Below, piece by piece: positions 45,829 through 54,279 of a stretch of 64,000 nucleotides of DNA. Within the stretch, counting starts at the first letter, position 1. Every line of letters begins with the position of its first letter. The stretch covers positions 1 to 64,000 of the forward strand of contig CADFJN010000014.1 of assembly GCA_902834555.1 (NCBI GenBank), read 5' to 3'. The position numbers were made by a program, and so were the translations under genes. Source of the DNA: Atopobiaceae bacterium. GTDB taxonomy: Bacteria; Actinomycetota; Coriobacteriia; Coriobacteriales; Atopobiaceae. Below the pieces are notes generated by a model. The model saw only the letters and a program-made list of their open reading frames with translations. It had not been told where the DNA came from and made no database searches.

Positions 45829-45912
45829 TTGCCGGGCAACGGAATCCCATTGCCGGGCAACGGGATTGATTTGCCGGGCAACGGAATCCCATTGCGGGGC
45901 AACGGGATTCCA
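45829..45912. repeat. Four tandem 21-bp repeats after birA
   Basis: Units begin TTGCCGGGCAACGG at 45829, 45850, 45871 and 45892. Units one and three end AATCCCA, unit two GATTGAT, unit four GATTCCA, giving a 42-base higher order. The first unit starts one base after the birA stop. Confidence 0.85.
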
Positions 45913-45950
45913 TCGTGCAGATTGCGTGAATGTGTCGGCATAACAGCGCA

Positions 45951-45998
45951 TTGCGAAGAATTCGCTACACTGTAAATAATTAGTTAGACTAACTAATT
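45951..45998 (+). promoter_or_regulatory. fab operon promoter with MarR/FabT-type operator
   Basis: TTGCGA (45951-45956), a 16-base spacer and TAAATA (45973-45978) form a plausible promoter. Overlapping its start is a perfect palindrome with 10-base arms AATTAGTTAG and CTAACTAATT around a single A (45978-45998). It lies 35 bases before the MarR-family gene, as expected for self-repression by a FabT-type regulator. Confidence 0.7.
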
Positions 45999-46033
45999 AA
46001 TTCCAACATCGTCGCCAGCCGATCGGGGGTCAC

Positions 46034-46621
46034 GTGGGCAAGTCGTACGAGAGGCACGCGCAGGAGCCGGGGCTCGCCGTCGCAAGCGGCCCGGAGGACG
46101 TCAACGTTAACGACGAAGTCGCCTTTGTCGCCGAGATCTCGCGCCTTCTGAGCAACACCTATGACTCGATTGACCGCCTTGAGGACCTCACGCGCCGCTC
46201 GCACGGAATCGATCTCTCGGTGGCCGAGCTCAACCTCATCGAGGTTGTTGGTCGCACGACCTTCCACACCAAGGAGACCATCAGCGTCTCGGACATCGCC
46301 CGCGCGCTCGACATCAAGGTCCCCTCGGCCACCACGGCAGTGAACCGGCTCGTGCGGAAGGGCTACGTCGAGAAGTGCCGCGACCCCAGGGACGCGCGGC
46401 GCGTCAACGTGAGTCTCACCCGCCGCGGCGAGCGCGTCTTTAGGCTCCATGCGGTCTTCAACCGCCACATGTCCGAGGAGGTCTCGCTCGGCCTCACGAT
46501 CCCCGAGCGCCAGGTTCTGCTCGACGGTATCCGCCGCCTCGAGCACTTCTACGCGGAGGCCCAGCGTGCCCAGCGCGAGGAGCTCGAGAAGATCCTGGCC
46601 GAGAAGGGCGGCGTTGCGTAA
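46034..46621 (+). CDS. fabT: MarR-family regulator of fatty-acid synthesis (FabT-like)
   Basis: 195 residues from a GTG with GGGGG upstream. The MarR winged helix spans about residues 65-140 (ISVSDIARALDIKVPSATTAVNRLVRKGYVEK, wing DPRDARRVNVSLT). It heads the fab operon and its stop overlaps the fabH start (TAATG). FabT represses such operons, with long-chain acyl-ACP as corepressor. The N-terminus is about 25 residues longer than in streptococcal FabT. Confidence 0.85.
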   Translation: MGKSYERHAQEPGLAVASGPEDVNVNDEVAFVAEISRLLSNTYDSIDRLEDLTRRSHGIDLSVAELNLIEVVGRTTFHTKETISVSDIARALDIKVPSATTAVNRLVRKGYVEKCRDPRDARRVNVSLTRRGERVFRLHAVFNRHMSEEVSLGLTIPERQVLLDGIRRLEHFYAEAQRAQREELEKILAEKGGVA

Positions 46622-47598
46622 TGTCCTACACGATTATCGGGACCGGCTCGGCATTGCCCGTCCGCAGCGTCACCAACGACGAGCTCTCCACCTTCCTCGA
46701 CACCAGCGACGAGTGGATTCGCACGCGCACGGGCATACGCGAGCGCCGCGTCTGCACCACCGAGTCGCTCGACGACCTTGCGGAGCAGGCTTCGCGCAAC
46801 GCCCTCGCGTCCGCGGGCATTGCCCCAAAGGACCTGGACCTCATCGTCTGCTCCACCACCACGTCAGACCACCTCATGCCCGCCGAGGCCTGCGCCGTGG
46901 CTGAGCGCCTGGGCGCCACCTGCCCCGCGTTCGACGTCTCGGCCGCGTGCTCCGGCTTTGTCTTCGCGCTCGACGTGGCGGACGGCTACCTTGCCCGCGG
47001 CCGCGCCAAGCGTGCGCTGGTGCTCTCTGCTGAGAAGTGCTCGCGCATCATGGATTGGACCGATCGCACCACCTGCGTGCTCTTTGGCGACGCCGCGGCT
47101 GCCGTGGTGGTAGAGGCCGGCGGCGAGAGTCCGCTCTGGACGCGTCTGCGCACCATCCCCAACGTGGCCGCGCTTGACGTGCCTGGCGTTGCCGGCACGA
47201 GCCCCTTCGGCCCCGCGCTCGAGGCAGCCAAGCCCAGCGCGCTCTCGATGAAGGGCAGGAGCGTCTACCACTTTGCCGTCACCGAGGTCACGCGCGAGCT
47301 GCGCGACATGTCCGCCGAGACGGGCGTCGCCCTCGCGGACATCGACCACTTCGTGCTCCACCAGGCCAACGAGCGCATCATCGACGCCGTCTGCACCCAC
47401 CTGGGCCTCGACCGCTCGCGCGTGGCCATAAACCTTGCAACCACCGGCAACGTCTCGAGCGCCTGCATTCCGCTTGCGCTCGACGGCATGAGCCGCGCAG
47501 GCGAGCTTGCCTGCGGCGACCTCGTGGCGCTTGTGGGCTTTGGCGCCGGCCTCGACGTTGCCTCGACCCTCGTGCGCTGGGAGGCCAGCCCAAGCTAG
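46621..47598 (+). CDS. fabH: Beta-ketoacyl-ACP synthase III
   Basis: 325 residues. The catalytic triad is C110 (VSAACSGF), H247 (HQAN) and N277 (TTGNVSS). It starts fatty-acid synthesis by condensing acetyl-CoA or a branched acyl-CoA with malonyl-ACP. It overlaps the regulator gene by one base, so it is translationally coupled. Confidence 0.95.
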   Translation: MSYTIIGTGSALPVRSVTNDELSTFLDTSDEWIRTRTGIRERRVCTTESLDDLAEQASRNALASAGIAPKDLDLIVCSTTTSDHLMPAEACAVAERLGATCPAFDVSAACSGFVFALDVADGYLARGRAKRALVLSAEKCSRIMDWTDRTTCVLFGDAAAAVVVEAGGESPLWTRLRTIPNVAALDVPGVAGTSPFGPALEAAKPSALSMKGRSVYHFAVTEVTRELRDMSAETGVALADIDHFVLHQANERIIDAVCTHLGLDRSRVAINLATTGNVSSACIPLALDGMSRAGELACGDLVALVGFGAGLDVASTLVRWEASPS

Positions 47599-47703
47599 TC
47601 CCCGCGCGCCCGCCGCACGGCGCGGCGGCACCACTGGTATCCCGGGCGTCGCCAGACGCCCTCGTTCGCGCCGGAAACCGGCGCCAGAAGAAGGAGAAGA
47701 ACC

Positions 47704-47937
47704 ATGGCAGAGTCTACTTTCGATCGCGTCGTCGCCATTCTCAAGGACCAGGAGGGCCTGGACGACGTCGAGCTCACCCGCGACACCAACCTCGCCGAGG
47801 TCGGCCTTGACTCCATGGCCACCGTCGAGGCCGTCATGGCCTGCGAGGACGAGTTTGGCATCGAGATCGACCCCGAGGCCAACCCCAAGACCGTCGGCGA
47901 GTTCGTCGACCTTGTCGATGGCCTTCTCGCCAAGTAG
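47704..47937 (+). CDS. acpP: Acyl carrier protein
   Basis: 77 residues, acidic, with the phosphopantetheine site S37 in GLDSMATVE. It carries growing fatty acyl chains. GAAGGAGAAG lies just before the ATG, fitting the high expression needed. It is clearly different in sequence from the pathway-specific ACP at 5910-6149. Confidence 0.95.
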   Translation: MAESTFDRVVAILKDQEGLDDVELTRDTNLAEVGLDSMATVEAVMACEDEFGIEIDPEANPKTVGEFVDLVDGLLAK

Positions 47938-48009
47938 CACGGCCACCCCACGCGGGAGGAACGCACAAGAGCCGGGAGCGCCGGAGCCAAGACTAAGGAC
48001 CAACCTCAC

Positions 48010-48954
48010 ATGATCAAGACACCCCTCTGCGACCTGGTGGGCATCGAGAAGCCCATCTTCCAGGGCGGCATGGCATGGATCGCCGACGCGAGCCTCGCCG
48101 CCGCCGTCTCCGAAGCCGGCGGCCTCGGCATCATCTCGGCCATGAACGCCGGCCCCGATTGGGTGCGCGACCAGATTCGCGAGTGCCGCGAGCGCACGGA
48201 GAAGCCCTTTGGCGTCAACGTGATGCTCCAGAGCCCCTTTGCGGCGGACGTCGCAAGCGTCGTTGCCGAGGAGCGCGTGCCCGTCGTGGTGACGGGTGCC
48301 GGCAACCCCAGCAAGTACATGGCAGACTGGAAGGCCGCGGGAGTGAAGGTCATTCCCGTGGTCTCCTCGGTGGCGCTTGCCCGCCTCCTCGAGCGCGCGG
48401 GGGCAGACGCCCTCGTGGCCGAGGGCGGCGAGTCCGGTGGCCACATCGGCGACCTCTCTACCATGGTCCTCGTTCCGCAGGTTGTCGACGCCGTGAAGGT
48501 GCCGGTCCTAGCGGCCGGTGGCATCGCCGACGGTCGCCAGGTGGCGGCGGCCTTCATGCTAGGCGCCATGGGCGTCCAAGTGGGGACGCGCTTCCTGGTG
48601 GCGCGCGAGTGCACCGTGAGCCAGGAGTACAAGAACCGCATCCTCAAGGCCAAGGACCTCTCGACCATCGTGACCGGTCGCAGCATGAACGGCGCCGTGC
48701 GCTGCCTCAAGACGCCCTTCTCGCAGGAGTTCGCCCGCCGCGAGCGCGCCGGCGCGACCCCCGAGGAGCTGGGCAAGTTTGGCGCCGGCAGCCTGCGCAA
48801 GGCCGCCAAGGACGGTAACTACGAGGAGGGCTCCTTCATGGCCGGCGAGGTTGCCGCCATGGTCCACGAGGAGCAGACGGCCCAGGAGATCGTCGACGAC
48901 CTCATGGGTGGCGCCGAGAAGTGCCTGGGGGAGGCAACCAAATGGATCGCGTAG
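48010..48954 (+). CDS. fabK: Enoyl-ACP reductase II (FMN type)
   Basis: 314 residues, TIM-barrel flavoprotein of the 2-nitropropane dioxygenase-like family. Landmarks are PIFQGGMAWIADASLA (16-31), the phosphate-binding EGGESGGHIG near 140 and AAGGIADGRQVAAAF near 172. It performs the last step of each elongation cycle with FMN and NAD(P)H. No FabI is present in the window. Its last 13 bases overlap fabD. Confidence 0.92.
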   Translation: MIKTPLCDLVGIEKPIFQGGMAWIADASLAAAVSEAGGLGIISAMNAGPDWVRDQIRECRERTEKPFGVNVMLQSPFAADVASVVAEERVPVVVTGAGNPSKYMADWKAAGVKVIPVVSSVALARLLERAGADALVAEGGESGGHIGDLSTMVLVPQVVDAVKVPVLAAGGIADGRQVAAAFMLGAMGVQVGTRFLVARECTVSQEYKNRILKAKDLSTIVTGRSMNGAVRCLKTPFSQEFARRERAGATPEELGKFGAGSLRKAAKDGNYEEGSFMAGEVAAMVHEEQTAQEIVDDLMGGAEKCLGEATKWIA

Positions 48955-49895
48955 ACACCGCAGCCGCGCGCCCCAACGTGGCGTTCCTCTTTGCGGGCCA
49001 GGGCTCGCAGAAGCCCGGCATGGGGCACGACCTCTACGAGGCAAGCCCCGCCGCCCGCGCCGTCTTCGACGCGGTGGAGGAGGTCCGTCCCGGCACGCGC
49101 GAGCAGTGCTTCTCGGGCACCAAGGAGGAGCTCTCGCTCACCAAGAACACCCAGCCCTGCGTCTTCGCCGTCGACCTTGCCTGTGCCTGCGCCCTGCGCG
49201 AGCGCGGCATTGCTCCGGCGGCCGTGGCCGGGCATTCGCTTGGTGAGGTGGCGGCGCTGGCGTTTGCCGGCGCATTTGACGTGGCAGCCGCAACGCGCCT
49301 GGTTGCGGAGCGCGCCCGTCTCATGACCGCATGCTGCGACGAGCACCCCGGCGCCATGCGCGCCGTGCTCAAGCTCGACGCGGCTACCGTGGAGGACCTT
49401 GCCGCCAAGGCTGGCGAGGCCTGGCCGGTCAACTACAACAGCCCGCTCCAGACCGTGGTCGCCGGCTCGCCGGAGGCGTGCGAGAAGCTCGACGCCCTCG
49501 TGCGCGATGCCCGTGGCCGCTCGATGGCGGTCGCAGTATCTGGCGCGTTCCACAGCCCGTACATGGCCGCGGCCACAGACGGCCTCACCGCGTACCTTGC
49601 GGCAAACCCGCCGCAGGTACCGGCTGTGACCGCATGGGCAAACCTTACCGGCGCGCCCTACGCGGACACGCCGGCCCAGATCTCCCAGACCCTCTCCGCG
49701 CAGGTCTCCCACCCCGTCCGCTGGGTGGACGAGCTGCGCGGCCTTCAGGCCGCGGGCATCGACACCTTTGTGGAGGTGGGGCCCGGCCACACGCTCACGG
49801 GCCTCGTGAAGCGCACGCTCGAGGGCGTGACCACCTACAACGTCGAGACGCCGGACCAGCTCGAAGAGGTCGTCCAGGCGCTTGGGGAGGTGTAG
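48942..49895 (+). CDS. fabD: Malonyl-CoA:ACP transacylase
   Basis: 317 residues from the ATG at 48942, which has GGGGGAGG upstream inside fabK. FLFAGQGSQKPGMG at the N-terminus, active-site S99 in GHSLGE, and the catalytic histidine in GAFHSPYM near residue 205. It loads malonyl onto ACP. It overlaps fabK by 13 bases and is two bases from fabG. Confidence 0.95.
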   Translation: MDRVDTAAARPNVAFLFAGQGSQKPGMGHDLYEASPAARAVFDAVEEVRPGTREQCFSGTKEELSLTKNTQPCVFAVDLACACALRERGIAPAAVAGHSLGEVAALAFAGAFDVAAATRLVAERARLMTACCDEHPGAMRAVLKLDAATVEDLAAKAGEAWPVNYNSPLQTVVAGSPEACEKLDALVRDARGRSMAVAVSGAFHSPYMAAATDGLTAYLAANPPQVPAVTAWANLTGAPYADTPAQISQTLSAQVSHPVRWVDELRGLQAAGIDTFVEVGPGHTLTGLVKRTLEGVTTYNVETPDQLEEVVQALGEV

Positions 49896-49897
49896 CC

Positions 49898-50668
49898 ATG
49901 GCTGAAAAGACCGCAGAGACTGGCGAGAAGGACACCCGCCGTGTGGCCCTTGTTACCGGCGGCTCGCGCGGCATTGGCCGCGCCTGCGCCGAAAGGCTCG
50001 CGCGCGACGGCTTTGACGTGGCCATCATCTACGCGGGCAACGAGGAGGCCGCCACAGATTGCGTGCGCTCTCTCGAGGAGCTGGGCGCGCATGCTGCCGC
50101 CTACCGCTGCGACGTGGCAGACGCCGACGCCGTCAAGGAGACCGTGGCCCAAATCGCCAAGGACTTTGGTCCCGTGTGGGCGCTCGTGAACAGCGCCGGC
50201 ATCACGCGCGACGGGCTCTTCGCCCGCATGCGCGACGAGGACTTCGACCGTGTGCTCGACGTGAACCTCAAGGGCACCTTCAACATGGTGCGCGCGCTCG
50301 CGAGAAATTTCGTGCGCCAGCGCGGCGGCCGCATTGTGAACGTGAGCTCCGTCGTGGGCCTGCACGGCAATGCGGGGCAGGTCAACTATGCCGCGTCCAA
50401 GGCGGGCGTGGTGGGCCTCACCAAGTCTGTGGCGCAAGAGCTCGCCGGTCGCGGCGTCACCGCTAACGCCGTGGCTCCCGGCTTCATCGACACCGACATG
50501 ACCGAGAAGCTCCCGCAGGAGGCGCGCGACGCCTATGCCGCCCGCATCCCGCTGGGAAGGCTCGGCTCTGCCGAGGAGGTGGCCGGCGTGGTGGCGTTTC
50601 TCGTCTCCGACGCCGCAAGCTACGTGACGGGCGAGGTCATTCGCATCGACGGCGGGCTGTGCATGTAG
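49898..50668 (+). CDS. fabG: 3-oxoacyl-ACP reductase
   Basis: 256 residues, classical short-chain dehydrogenase. The cofactor loop TGGSRGIG lies at 20-27, NSAG at 98-101, the catalytic serine near 151 and Y164-x3-K168. It reduces 3-oxoacyl-ACP with NADPH. It has about ten more N-terminal residues than typical FabG. GGGGAGG before the ATG overlaps the fabD end. Confidence 0.95.
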   Translation: MAEKTAETGEKDTRRVALVTGGSRGIGRACAERLARDGFDVAIIYAGNEEAATDCVRSLEELGAHAAAYRCDVADADAVKETVAQIAKDFGPVWALVNSAGITRDGLFARMRDEDFDRVLDVNLKGTFNMVRALARNFVRQRGGRIVNVSSVVGLHGNAGQVNYAASKAGVVGLTKSVAQELAGRGVTANAVAPGFIDTDMTEKLPQEARDAYAARIPLGRLGSAEEVAGVVAFLVSDAASYVTGEVIRIDGGLCM

Positions 50669-50730
50669 GCTCTGCCTGCTGCTCGTTTTACCTGGGGCTG
50701 CGGCGGGGCCGCACGCCAGAAGGGGGAAAG

Positions 50731-51978
50731 ATGGATCGCAGGGTAGTCATCACGGGCATGGGGGCCATCACCCCCGTGGGCAATACGGCCGAGGAGAGCT
50801 GGGACGCCCTTGTCGCGGGCAAGTGCGGCATTGGCACCATCACGGCCTTCGACACCACCGGCTTCCGCGTGAGCGTGGCCGCCGAGGTCAAGGACTTCGA
50901 CCCGGTCGCGGCGCTCGGCAAGCCCGACACGCTCCACAACGACCGCAACGTCCAGTTTGCGCTCGTCGCCTCGGACGAGGCCATGAAGTCCTCGGGCCTC
51001 GACGCCGAGGGCGCCATCGACCCCGAGCGCCTGGGCGTCTACGTGGGCTCGGGCGTGGGTGGCATTGGCACCACCGAGGCGCAGGTCACCCGCTACAACG
51101 ATGCTGGCGCGCGCAAGGTCTCGCCGTTCTTCGTACCCATGATGATCGCGAACATGGCCGCGGGCCAGGTCTCGATTCGCCACCACGCGCTTGGCCCCAC
51201 GCTGCCTGTGGTCACGGCATGCGCCACCAGCACAAACGCCATCGGCGAGGCGTACCGCGCCATTCGCTACGGCTATGCTGACGCCATTCTCGCCGGCGGC
51301 ACCGAGGCGGCCATCGTGCCGGTCTCCATTGCCGGCTTCACCAACTGCCGCGCCCTCACGACCAACCCCGACCCGGCCACGGCCTGCCGTCCCTTCGACG
51401 CCAACCGCGACGGCTTCGTTATGGGCGAGGGCGCCTGCATCCTGGTGCTGGAGGAGCTGGAGCACGCCCTTTCGCGCGGCGCAAACATCGTGGCCGAGGT
51501 CTGTGGCTACGGCAACACCGCTGACGCGTACCACATAACCAGCCCCGACCCCACGGCCGGCGGTATCACGCGCGCCATCAAGCAGGCCGTCGCCGAGTCC
51601 GGCATGGATGCGGCCGAGGGCCTCTACATCAACGCGCACGGCACGTCGACCAAGCTCAACGACAAGACCGAGACCATGGGCATCAAGCAGGCGTTGGGCG
51701 AGAAGGCCGCGCATGCCGCGCACATCTCGTCCACTAAGTCGATGACCGGCCACATGCTGGGCGCCACCGGTGCCGTTGAGGCCATGGCCTGCGCCTGCGC
51801 GCTGCGCGACTCGGTGGTGCCGCCCACCATCGGCCTGGCCGAGCCCGACGTGGATTGCGACCTCGACTACACGCCCGGCCACTCGGTGCCGTTCGACGGC
51901 AGGTGGGCCATGTCCACCTCGCTGGGCTTTGGCGGTCACAACGCCGTGGTCGTGCTTCGTCGCTACGAGGGGGAGTAG
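50731..51978 (+). CDS. fabF: Beta-ketoacyl-ACP synthase II
   Basis: 415 residues. The nucleophile C164 lies in TACATSTNAIG, the histidines are in NAHGTSTKLND near residue 304 and KSMTGHMLGATGA near 340. It is the main elongation condensing enzyme. AGGGGGAAAG precedes the ATG at 50731. accB follows after two bases. Confidence 0.95.
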   Translation: MDRRVVITGMGAITPVGNTAEESWDALVAGKCGIGTITAFDTTGFRVSVAAEVKDFDPVAALGKPDTLHNDRNVQFALVASDEAMKSSGLDAEGAIDPERLGVYVGSGVGGIGTTEAQVTRYNDAGARKVSPFFVPMMIANMAAGQVSIRHHALGPTLPVVTACATSTNAIGEAYRAIRYGYADAILAGGTEAAIVPVSIAGFTNCRALTTNPDPATACRPFDANRDGFVMGEGACILVLEELEHALSRGANIVAEVCGYGNTADAYHITSPDPTAGGITRAIKQAVAESGMDAAEGLYINAHGTSTKLNDKTETMGIKQALGEKAAHAAHISSTKSMTGHMLGATGAVEAMACACALRDSVVPPTIGLAEPDVDCDLDYTPGHSVPFDGRWAMSTSLGFGGHNAVVVLRRYEGE

Positions 51979-51980
51979 GG

Positions 51981-52499
51981 ATGGACACCAGCAGCTCTCG
52001 TGTGGACGCGCTCGCGCAGGTGATGCAGGAGCGCGGCCTGGCACGCATTCGCATCGAGGAGGGAGACTCCTCCATCGAGATGGAGCGCCCCGAGGCGTTC
52101 CCGGCTCCCGTGGCCGCGGCATCCCCGGCCGCGCTTGCCACTGCGGCGCCGGCACCTGCCGCGCCCGCCGCACCCGCGCCCTCCGCGGCCGCAGCCGATG
52201 GCGAGGACGCCGCCCCCGCAGACGCGGACTCTGCAGAGGCCGACAAGCCCCTCGACATGACCAAGGTCATCGCCGTGCGCGCTCCGATGGTGGGCGTCTT
52301 CTACGCGGCCGCCTCGCCTGGCGCCGAGCCCTTCGTGCGCGTGGGCTCCAAGGTCAAGAAGGGCGACACGCTTTGCGTGATCGAGGCCATGAAGGCCATG
52401 AACGAGGTGACCGCCGAGGCAGACGGCGAGGTCGTGGACATCTGCGTGAGCGACGGCGAGCTCGTCGAGTACGACTGCGTCCTCATGAAGATCTACTAG
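51981..52499 (+). CDS. accB: Biotin carboxyl carrier protein of acetyl-CoA carboxylase
   Basis: 172 residues. An N-terminal helix is joined through an Ala/Pro-rich linker (about 42-75) to the biotinyl domain, with K138 in EAMKAMNE as the biotinylation site. It carries carboxybiotin between AccC and the carboxyltransferase. The likely ligase is the BirA encoded at 44985-45827. Confidence 0.95.
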   Translation: MDTSSSRVDALAQVMQERGLARIRIEEGDSSIEMERPEAFPAPVAAASPAALATAAPAPAAPAAPAPSAAAADGEDAAPADADSAEADKPLDMTKVIAVRAPMVGVFYAAASPGAEPFVRVGSKVKKGDTLCVIEAMKAMNEVTAEADGEVVDICVSDGELVEYDCVLMKIY

Positions 52500-52509
52500 G
52501 AGGCACAAG

Positions 52510-52935
52510 ATGAACAGGGAAGAGATCGAGGGCATCCTCCCGCACCGTCCACCCATGCTGCTCATTGACGACTGCGAGCTGGTCGACGGCCACGCAGTGG
52601 GGCACACCCACGTGACGGGCGACGAGTTCTTCCTCCAGGGACACTTCCCCGGCAACCCCGTGGTACCGGGCGTGATTCTCTGCGAGATGCTCGCCCAGAA
52701 CTGCTGCGTGCTTCTCGCCCAGGGCGGAGCCGCCAAGGACACCACTCCCTACTACACGAGCCTCGACAAGGTGCGCTTCAAGCACCCCGTGCGCCCCGGC
52801 GACACCGTGGAGCTCACCTGCGAGGTCACCCGCTCGCACGGTATGTTCCACTTTGCGCACGGCGTGGCCAAGGTTGGCCAGGACGTCTGCTGCGTCGCGG
52901 ACATGTCGTTTGCCCTGGTGCCCCAGAAGGACTGA
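52510..52935 (+). CDS. fabZ: 3-hydroxyacyl-ACP dehydratase
   Basis: 141 residues, hot-dog fold. The catalytic histidine H45 lies in GHFPGNPVVPG and the acidic partner E59 in CEMLAQ. It dehydrates 3-hydroxyacyl-ACP. No fabM isomerase or fabA is present, so the source of unsaturated fatty acids is not visible in this operon. AGGAGG lies seven bases before the ATG. Confidence 0.95.
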   Translation: MNREEIEGILPHRPPMLLIDDCELVDGHAVGHTHVTGDEFFLQGHFPGNPVVPGVILCEMLAQNCCVLLAQGGAAKDTTPYYTSLDKVRFKHPVRPGDTVELTCEVTRSHGMFHFAHGVAKVGQDVCCVADMSFALVPQKD

Positions 52936-52941
52936 TGACCC

Positions 52942-54279
52942 ATGTTCCAGAAGGTCCTTATCGCAAACAGGGGAGAGGTCGCCGTTCGCGTGATCCGCGC
53001 GTGCAAGGAGATGGGCGTCAAGACCGTCGCCGTCTACTCCACGGCCGACAGTGAGGCCCTGCACGCCACGCTGGCCGACGAGGCCTACTGCATTGGCGGG
53101 CCGCGCGCGAGCGAGAGCTACCTCAACACCGATGCCATTCTCACGGTGGCACTTGAGTCTGGCGCCTCGGCAATCCACCCGGGCTACGGCTTCCTCTCTG
53201 AGAATGTCGAGTTCGCTCAGGAGTGCAACGACCACGGCCTGGTGTTTGTCGGCCCCTCGCCCGAGGTCATGCGCCGAATGGGCGACAAGGACGAGGCGCG
53301 CCGCACTGCCCGCGCGGCTGGCGTCCCCGTGGTGCCGGGCTGCGACCTTCTCGAGTCAGCCGACCAGGCGCGCGAGGAGGCCGAGAGGATCGGCTGCCCC
53401 GTGCTGGTGAAGGCACGCGCGGGCGGCGGCGGGCGTGGCATCCGCAAGGTCGAGCGCCCGGAGGACGCGCCGGCCGCGTTCGAGACCGCAAGCGCCGAGG
53501 CCGAGGCCGCCTTTGGCGACGGCAAGTGCTACATGGAGAAGTTCGTCTCGCCGGCGCACCACGTCGAGGTGCAGGTCATTGGCGACAAGTACGGCAACGT
53601 GCTGTCGCTCGGCGAGCGCGAGTGCTCGGTGCAGCGGAGAAACCAGAAGCTCCTGGAGGAGAGCCCCAGCCCATGTCCGGCGCTTACCGAGGACGTGCGC
53701 CTGCACATGGAGGCCTGCGCCCGCGACCTCGCCCGCTCCGTGGGCTACGAGGGCGTTGGCACCATCGAGTTCCTGCTCGACGACAACGGTAACTTCTGGT
53801 TCATGGAGATGAACACGCGCCTGCAGGTGGAGCACCCCGTAACGGAGTTCGTGACCGGCAAGGACCTGGTCAAGTGGCAGCTGCGCGTGGCAGCTGGCGT
53901 GCCGCTGGAGTCCTCGCAGGAGGACATCCGCGTGACGGGCCACGCCATCGAGTGCCGCATCAACGCGGAGACCTCGGACTTCCGGCCGTCCTGTGGCGGC
54001 ATCACGATGCTCCACGTGCCCAACGGACCGTGGGTGCGCTTTGACTCCGCGCTCTACGTGGGCTGCGTTGTGCCGCCCTACTACGACTCGCTCCTGGGCA
54101 AGCTCGTGGTCTACAGCCCCACGCGCGAGGAGGCCATCCGCAAGATGCGCTCTGCCCTGGGCGAGCTCGTGATCGAGGGCGTGGAGTGCAACGCCGACCT
54201 CCAGCTGGACATCCTCTCGACCGAGGAGTTCCTCTCCGGGAACTACCACACCAACCTGATGGAGCACCTCTATGAGTAG
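52942..54279 (+). CDS. accC: Biotin carboxylase subunit of acetyl-CoA carboxylase
   Basis: 445 residues. The biotin carboxylase N-domain begins FQKVLIANRGEVAVRVIRA; the ATP-grasp glycine-rich loop is KARAGGGGRGIRKV near residue 155, and EMNTRLQVEHPVTE lies near 290. It carboxylates biotin on AccB using ATP and bicarbonate. Its last eight bases overlap the accDA gene. Confidence 0.95.
   Translation: MFQKVLIANRGEVAVRVIRACKEMGVKTVAVYSTADSEALHATLADEAYCIGGPRASESYLNTDAILTVALESGASAIHPGYGFLSENVEFAQECNDHGLVFVGPSPEVMRRMGDKDEARRTARAAGVPVVPGCDLLESADQAREEAERIGCPVLVKARAGGGGRGIRKVERPEDAPAAFETASAEAEAAFGDGKCYMEKFVSPAHHVEVQVIGDKYGNVLSLGERECSVQRRNQKLLEESPSPCPALTEDVRLHMEACARDLARSVGYEGVGTIEFLLDDNGNFWFMEMNTRLQVEHPVTEFVTGKDLVKWQLRVAAGVPLESSQEDIRVTGHAIECRINAETSDFRPSCGGITMLHVPNGPWVRFDSALYVGCVVPPYYDSLLGKLVVYSPTREEAIRKMRSALGELVIEGVECNADLQLDILSTEEFLSGNYHTNLMEHLYE

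Noticed and set aside
45829..45912. Possible CRISPR array
   Set aside because: The units are contiguous with no unique spacers; this is a simple tandem repeat.
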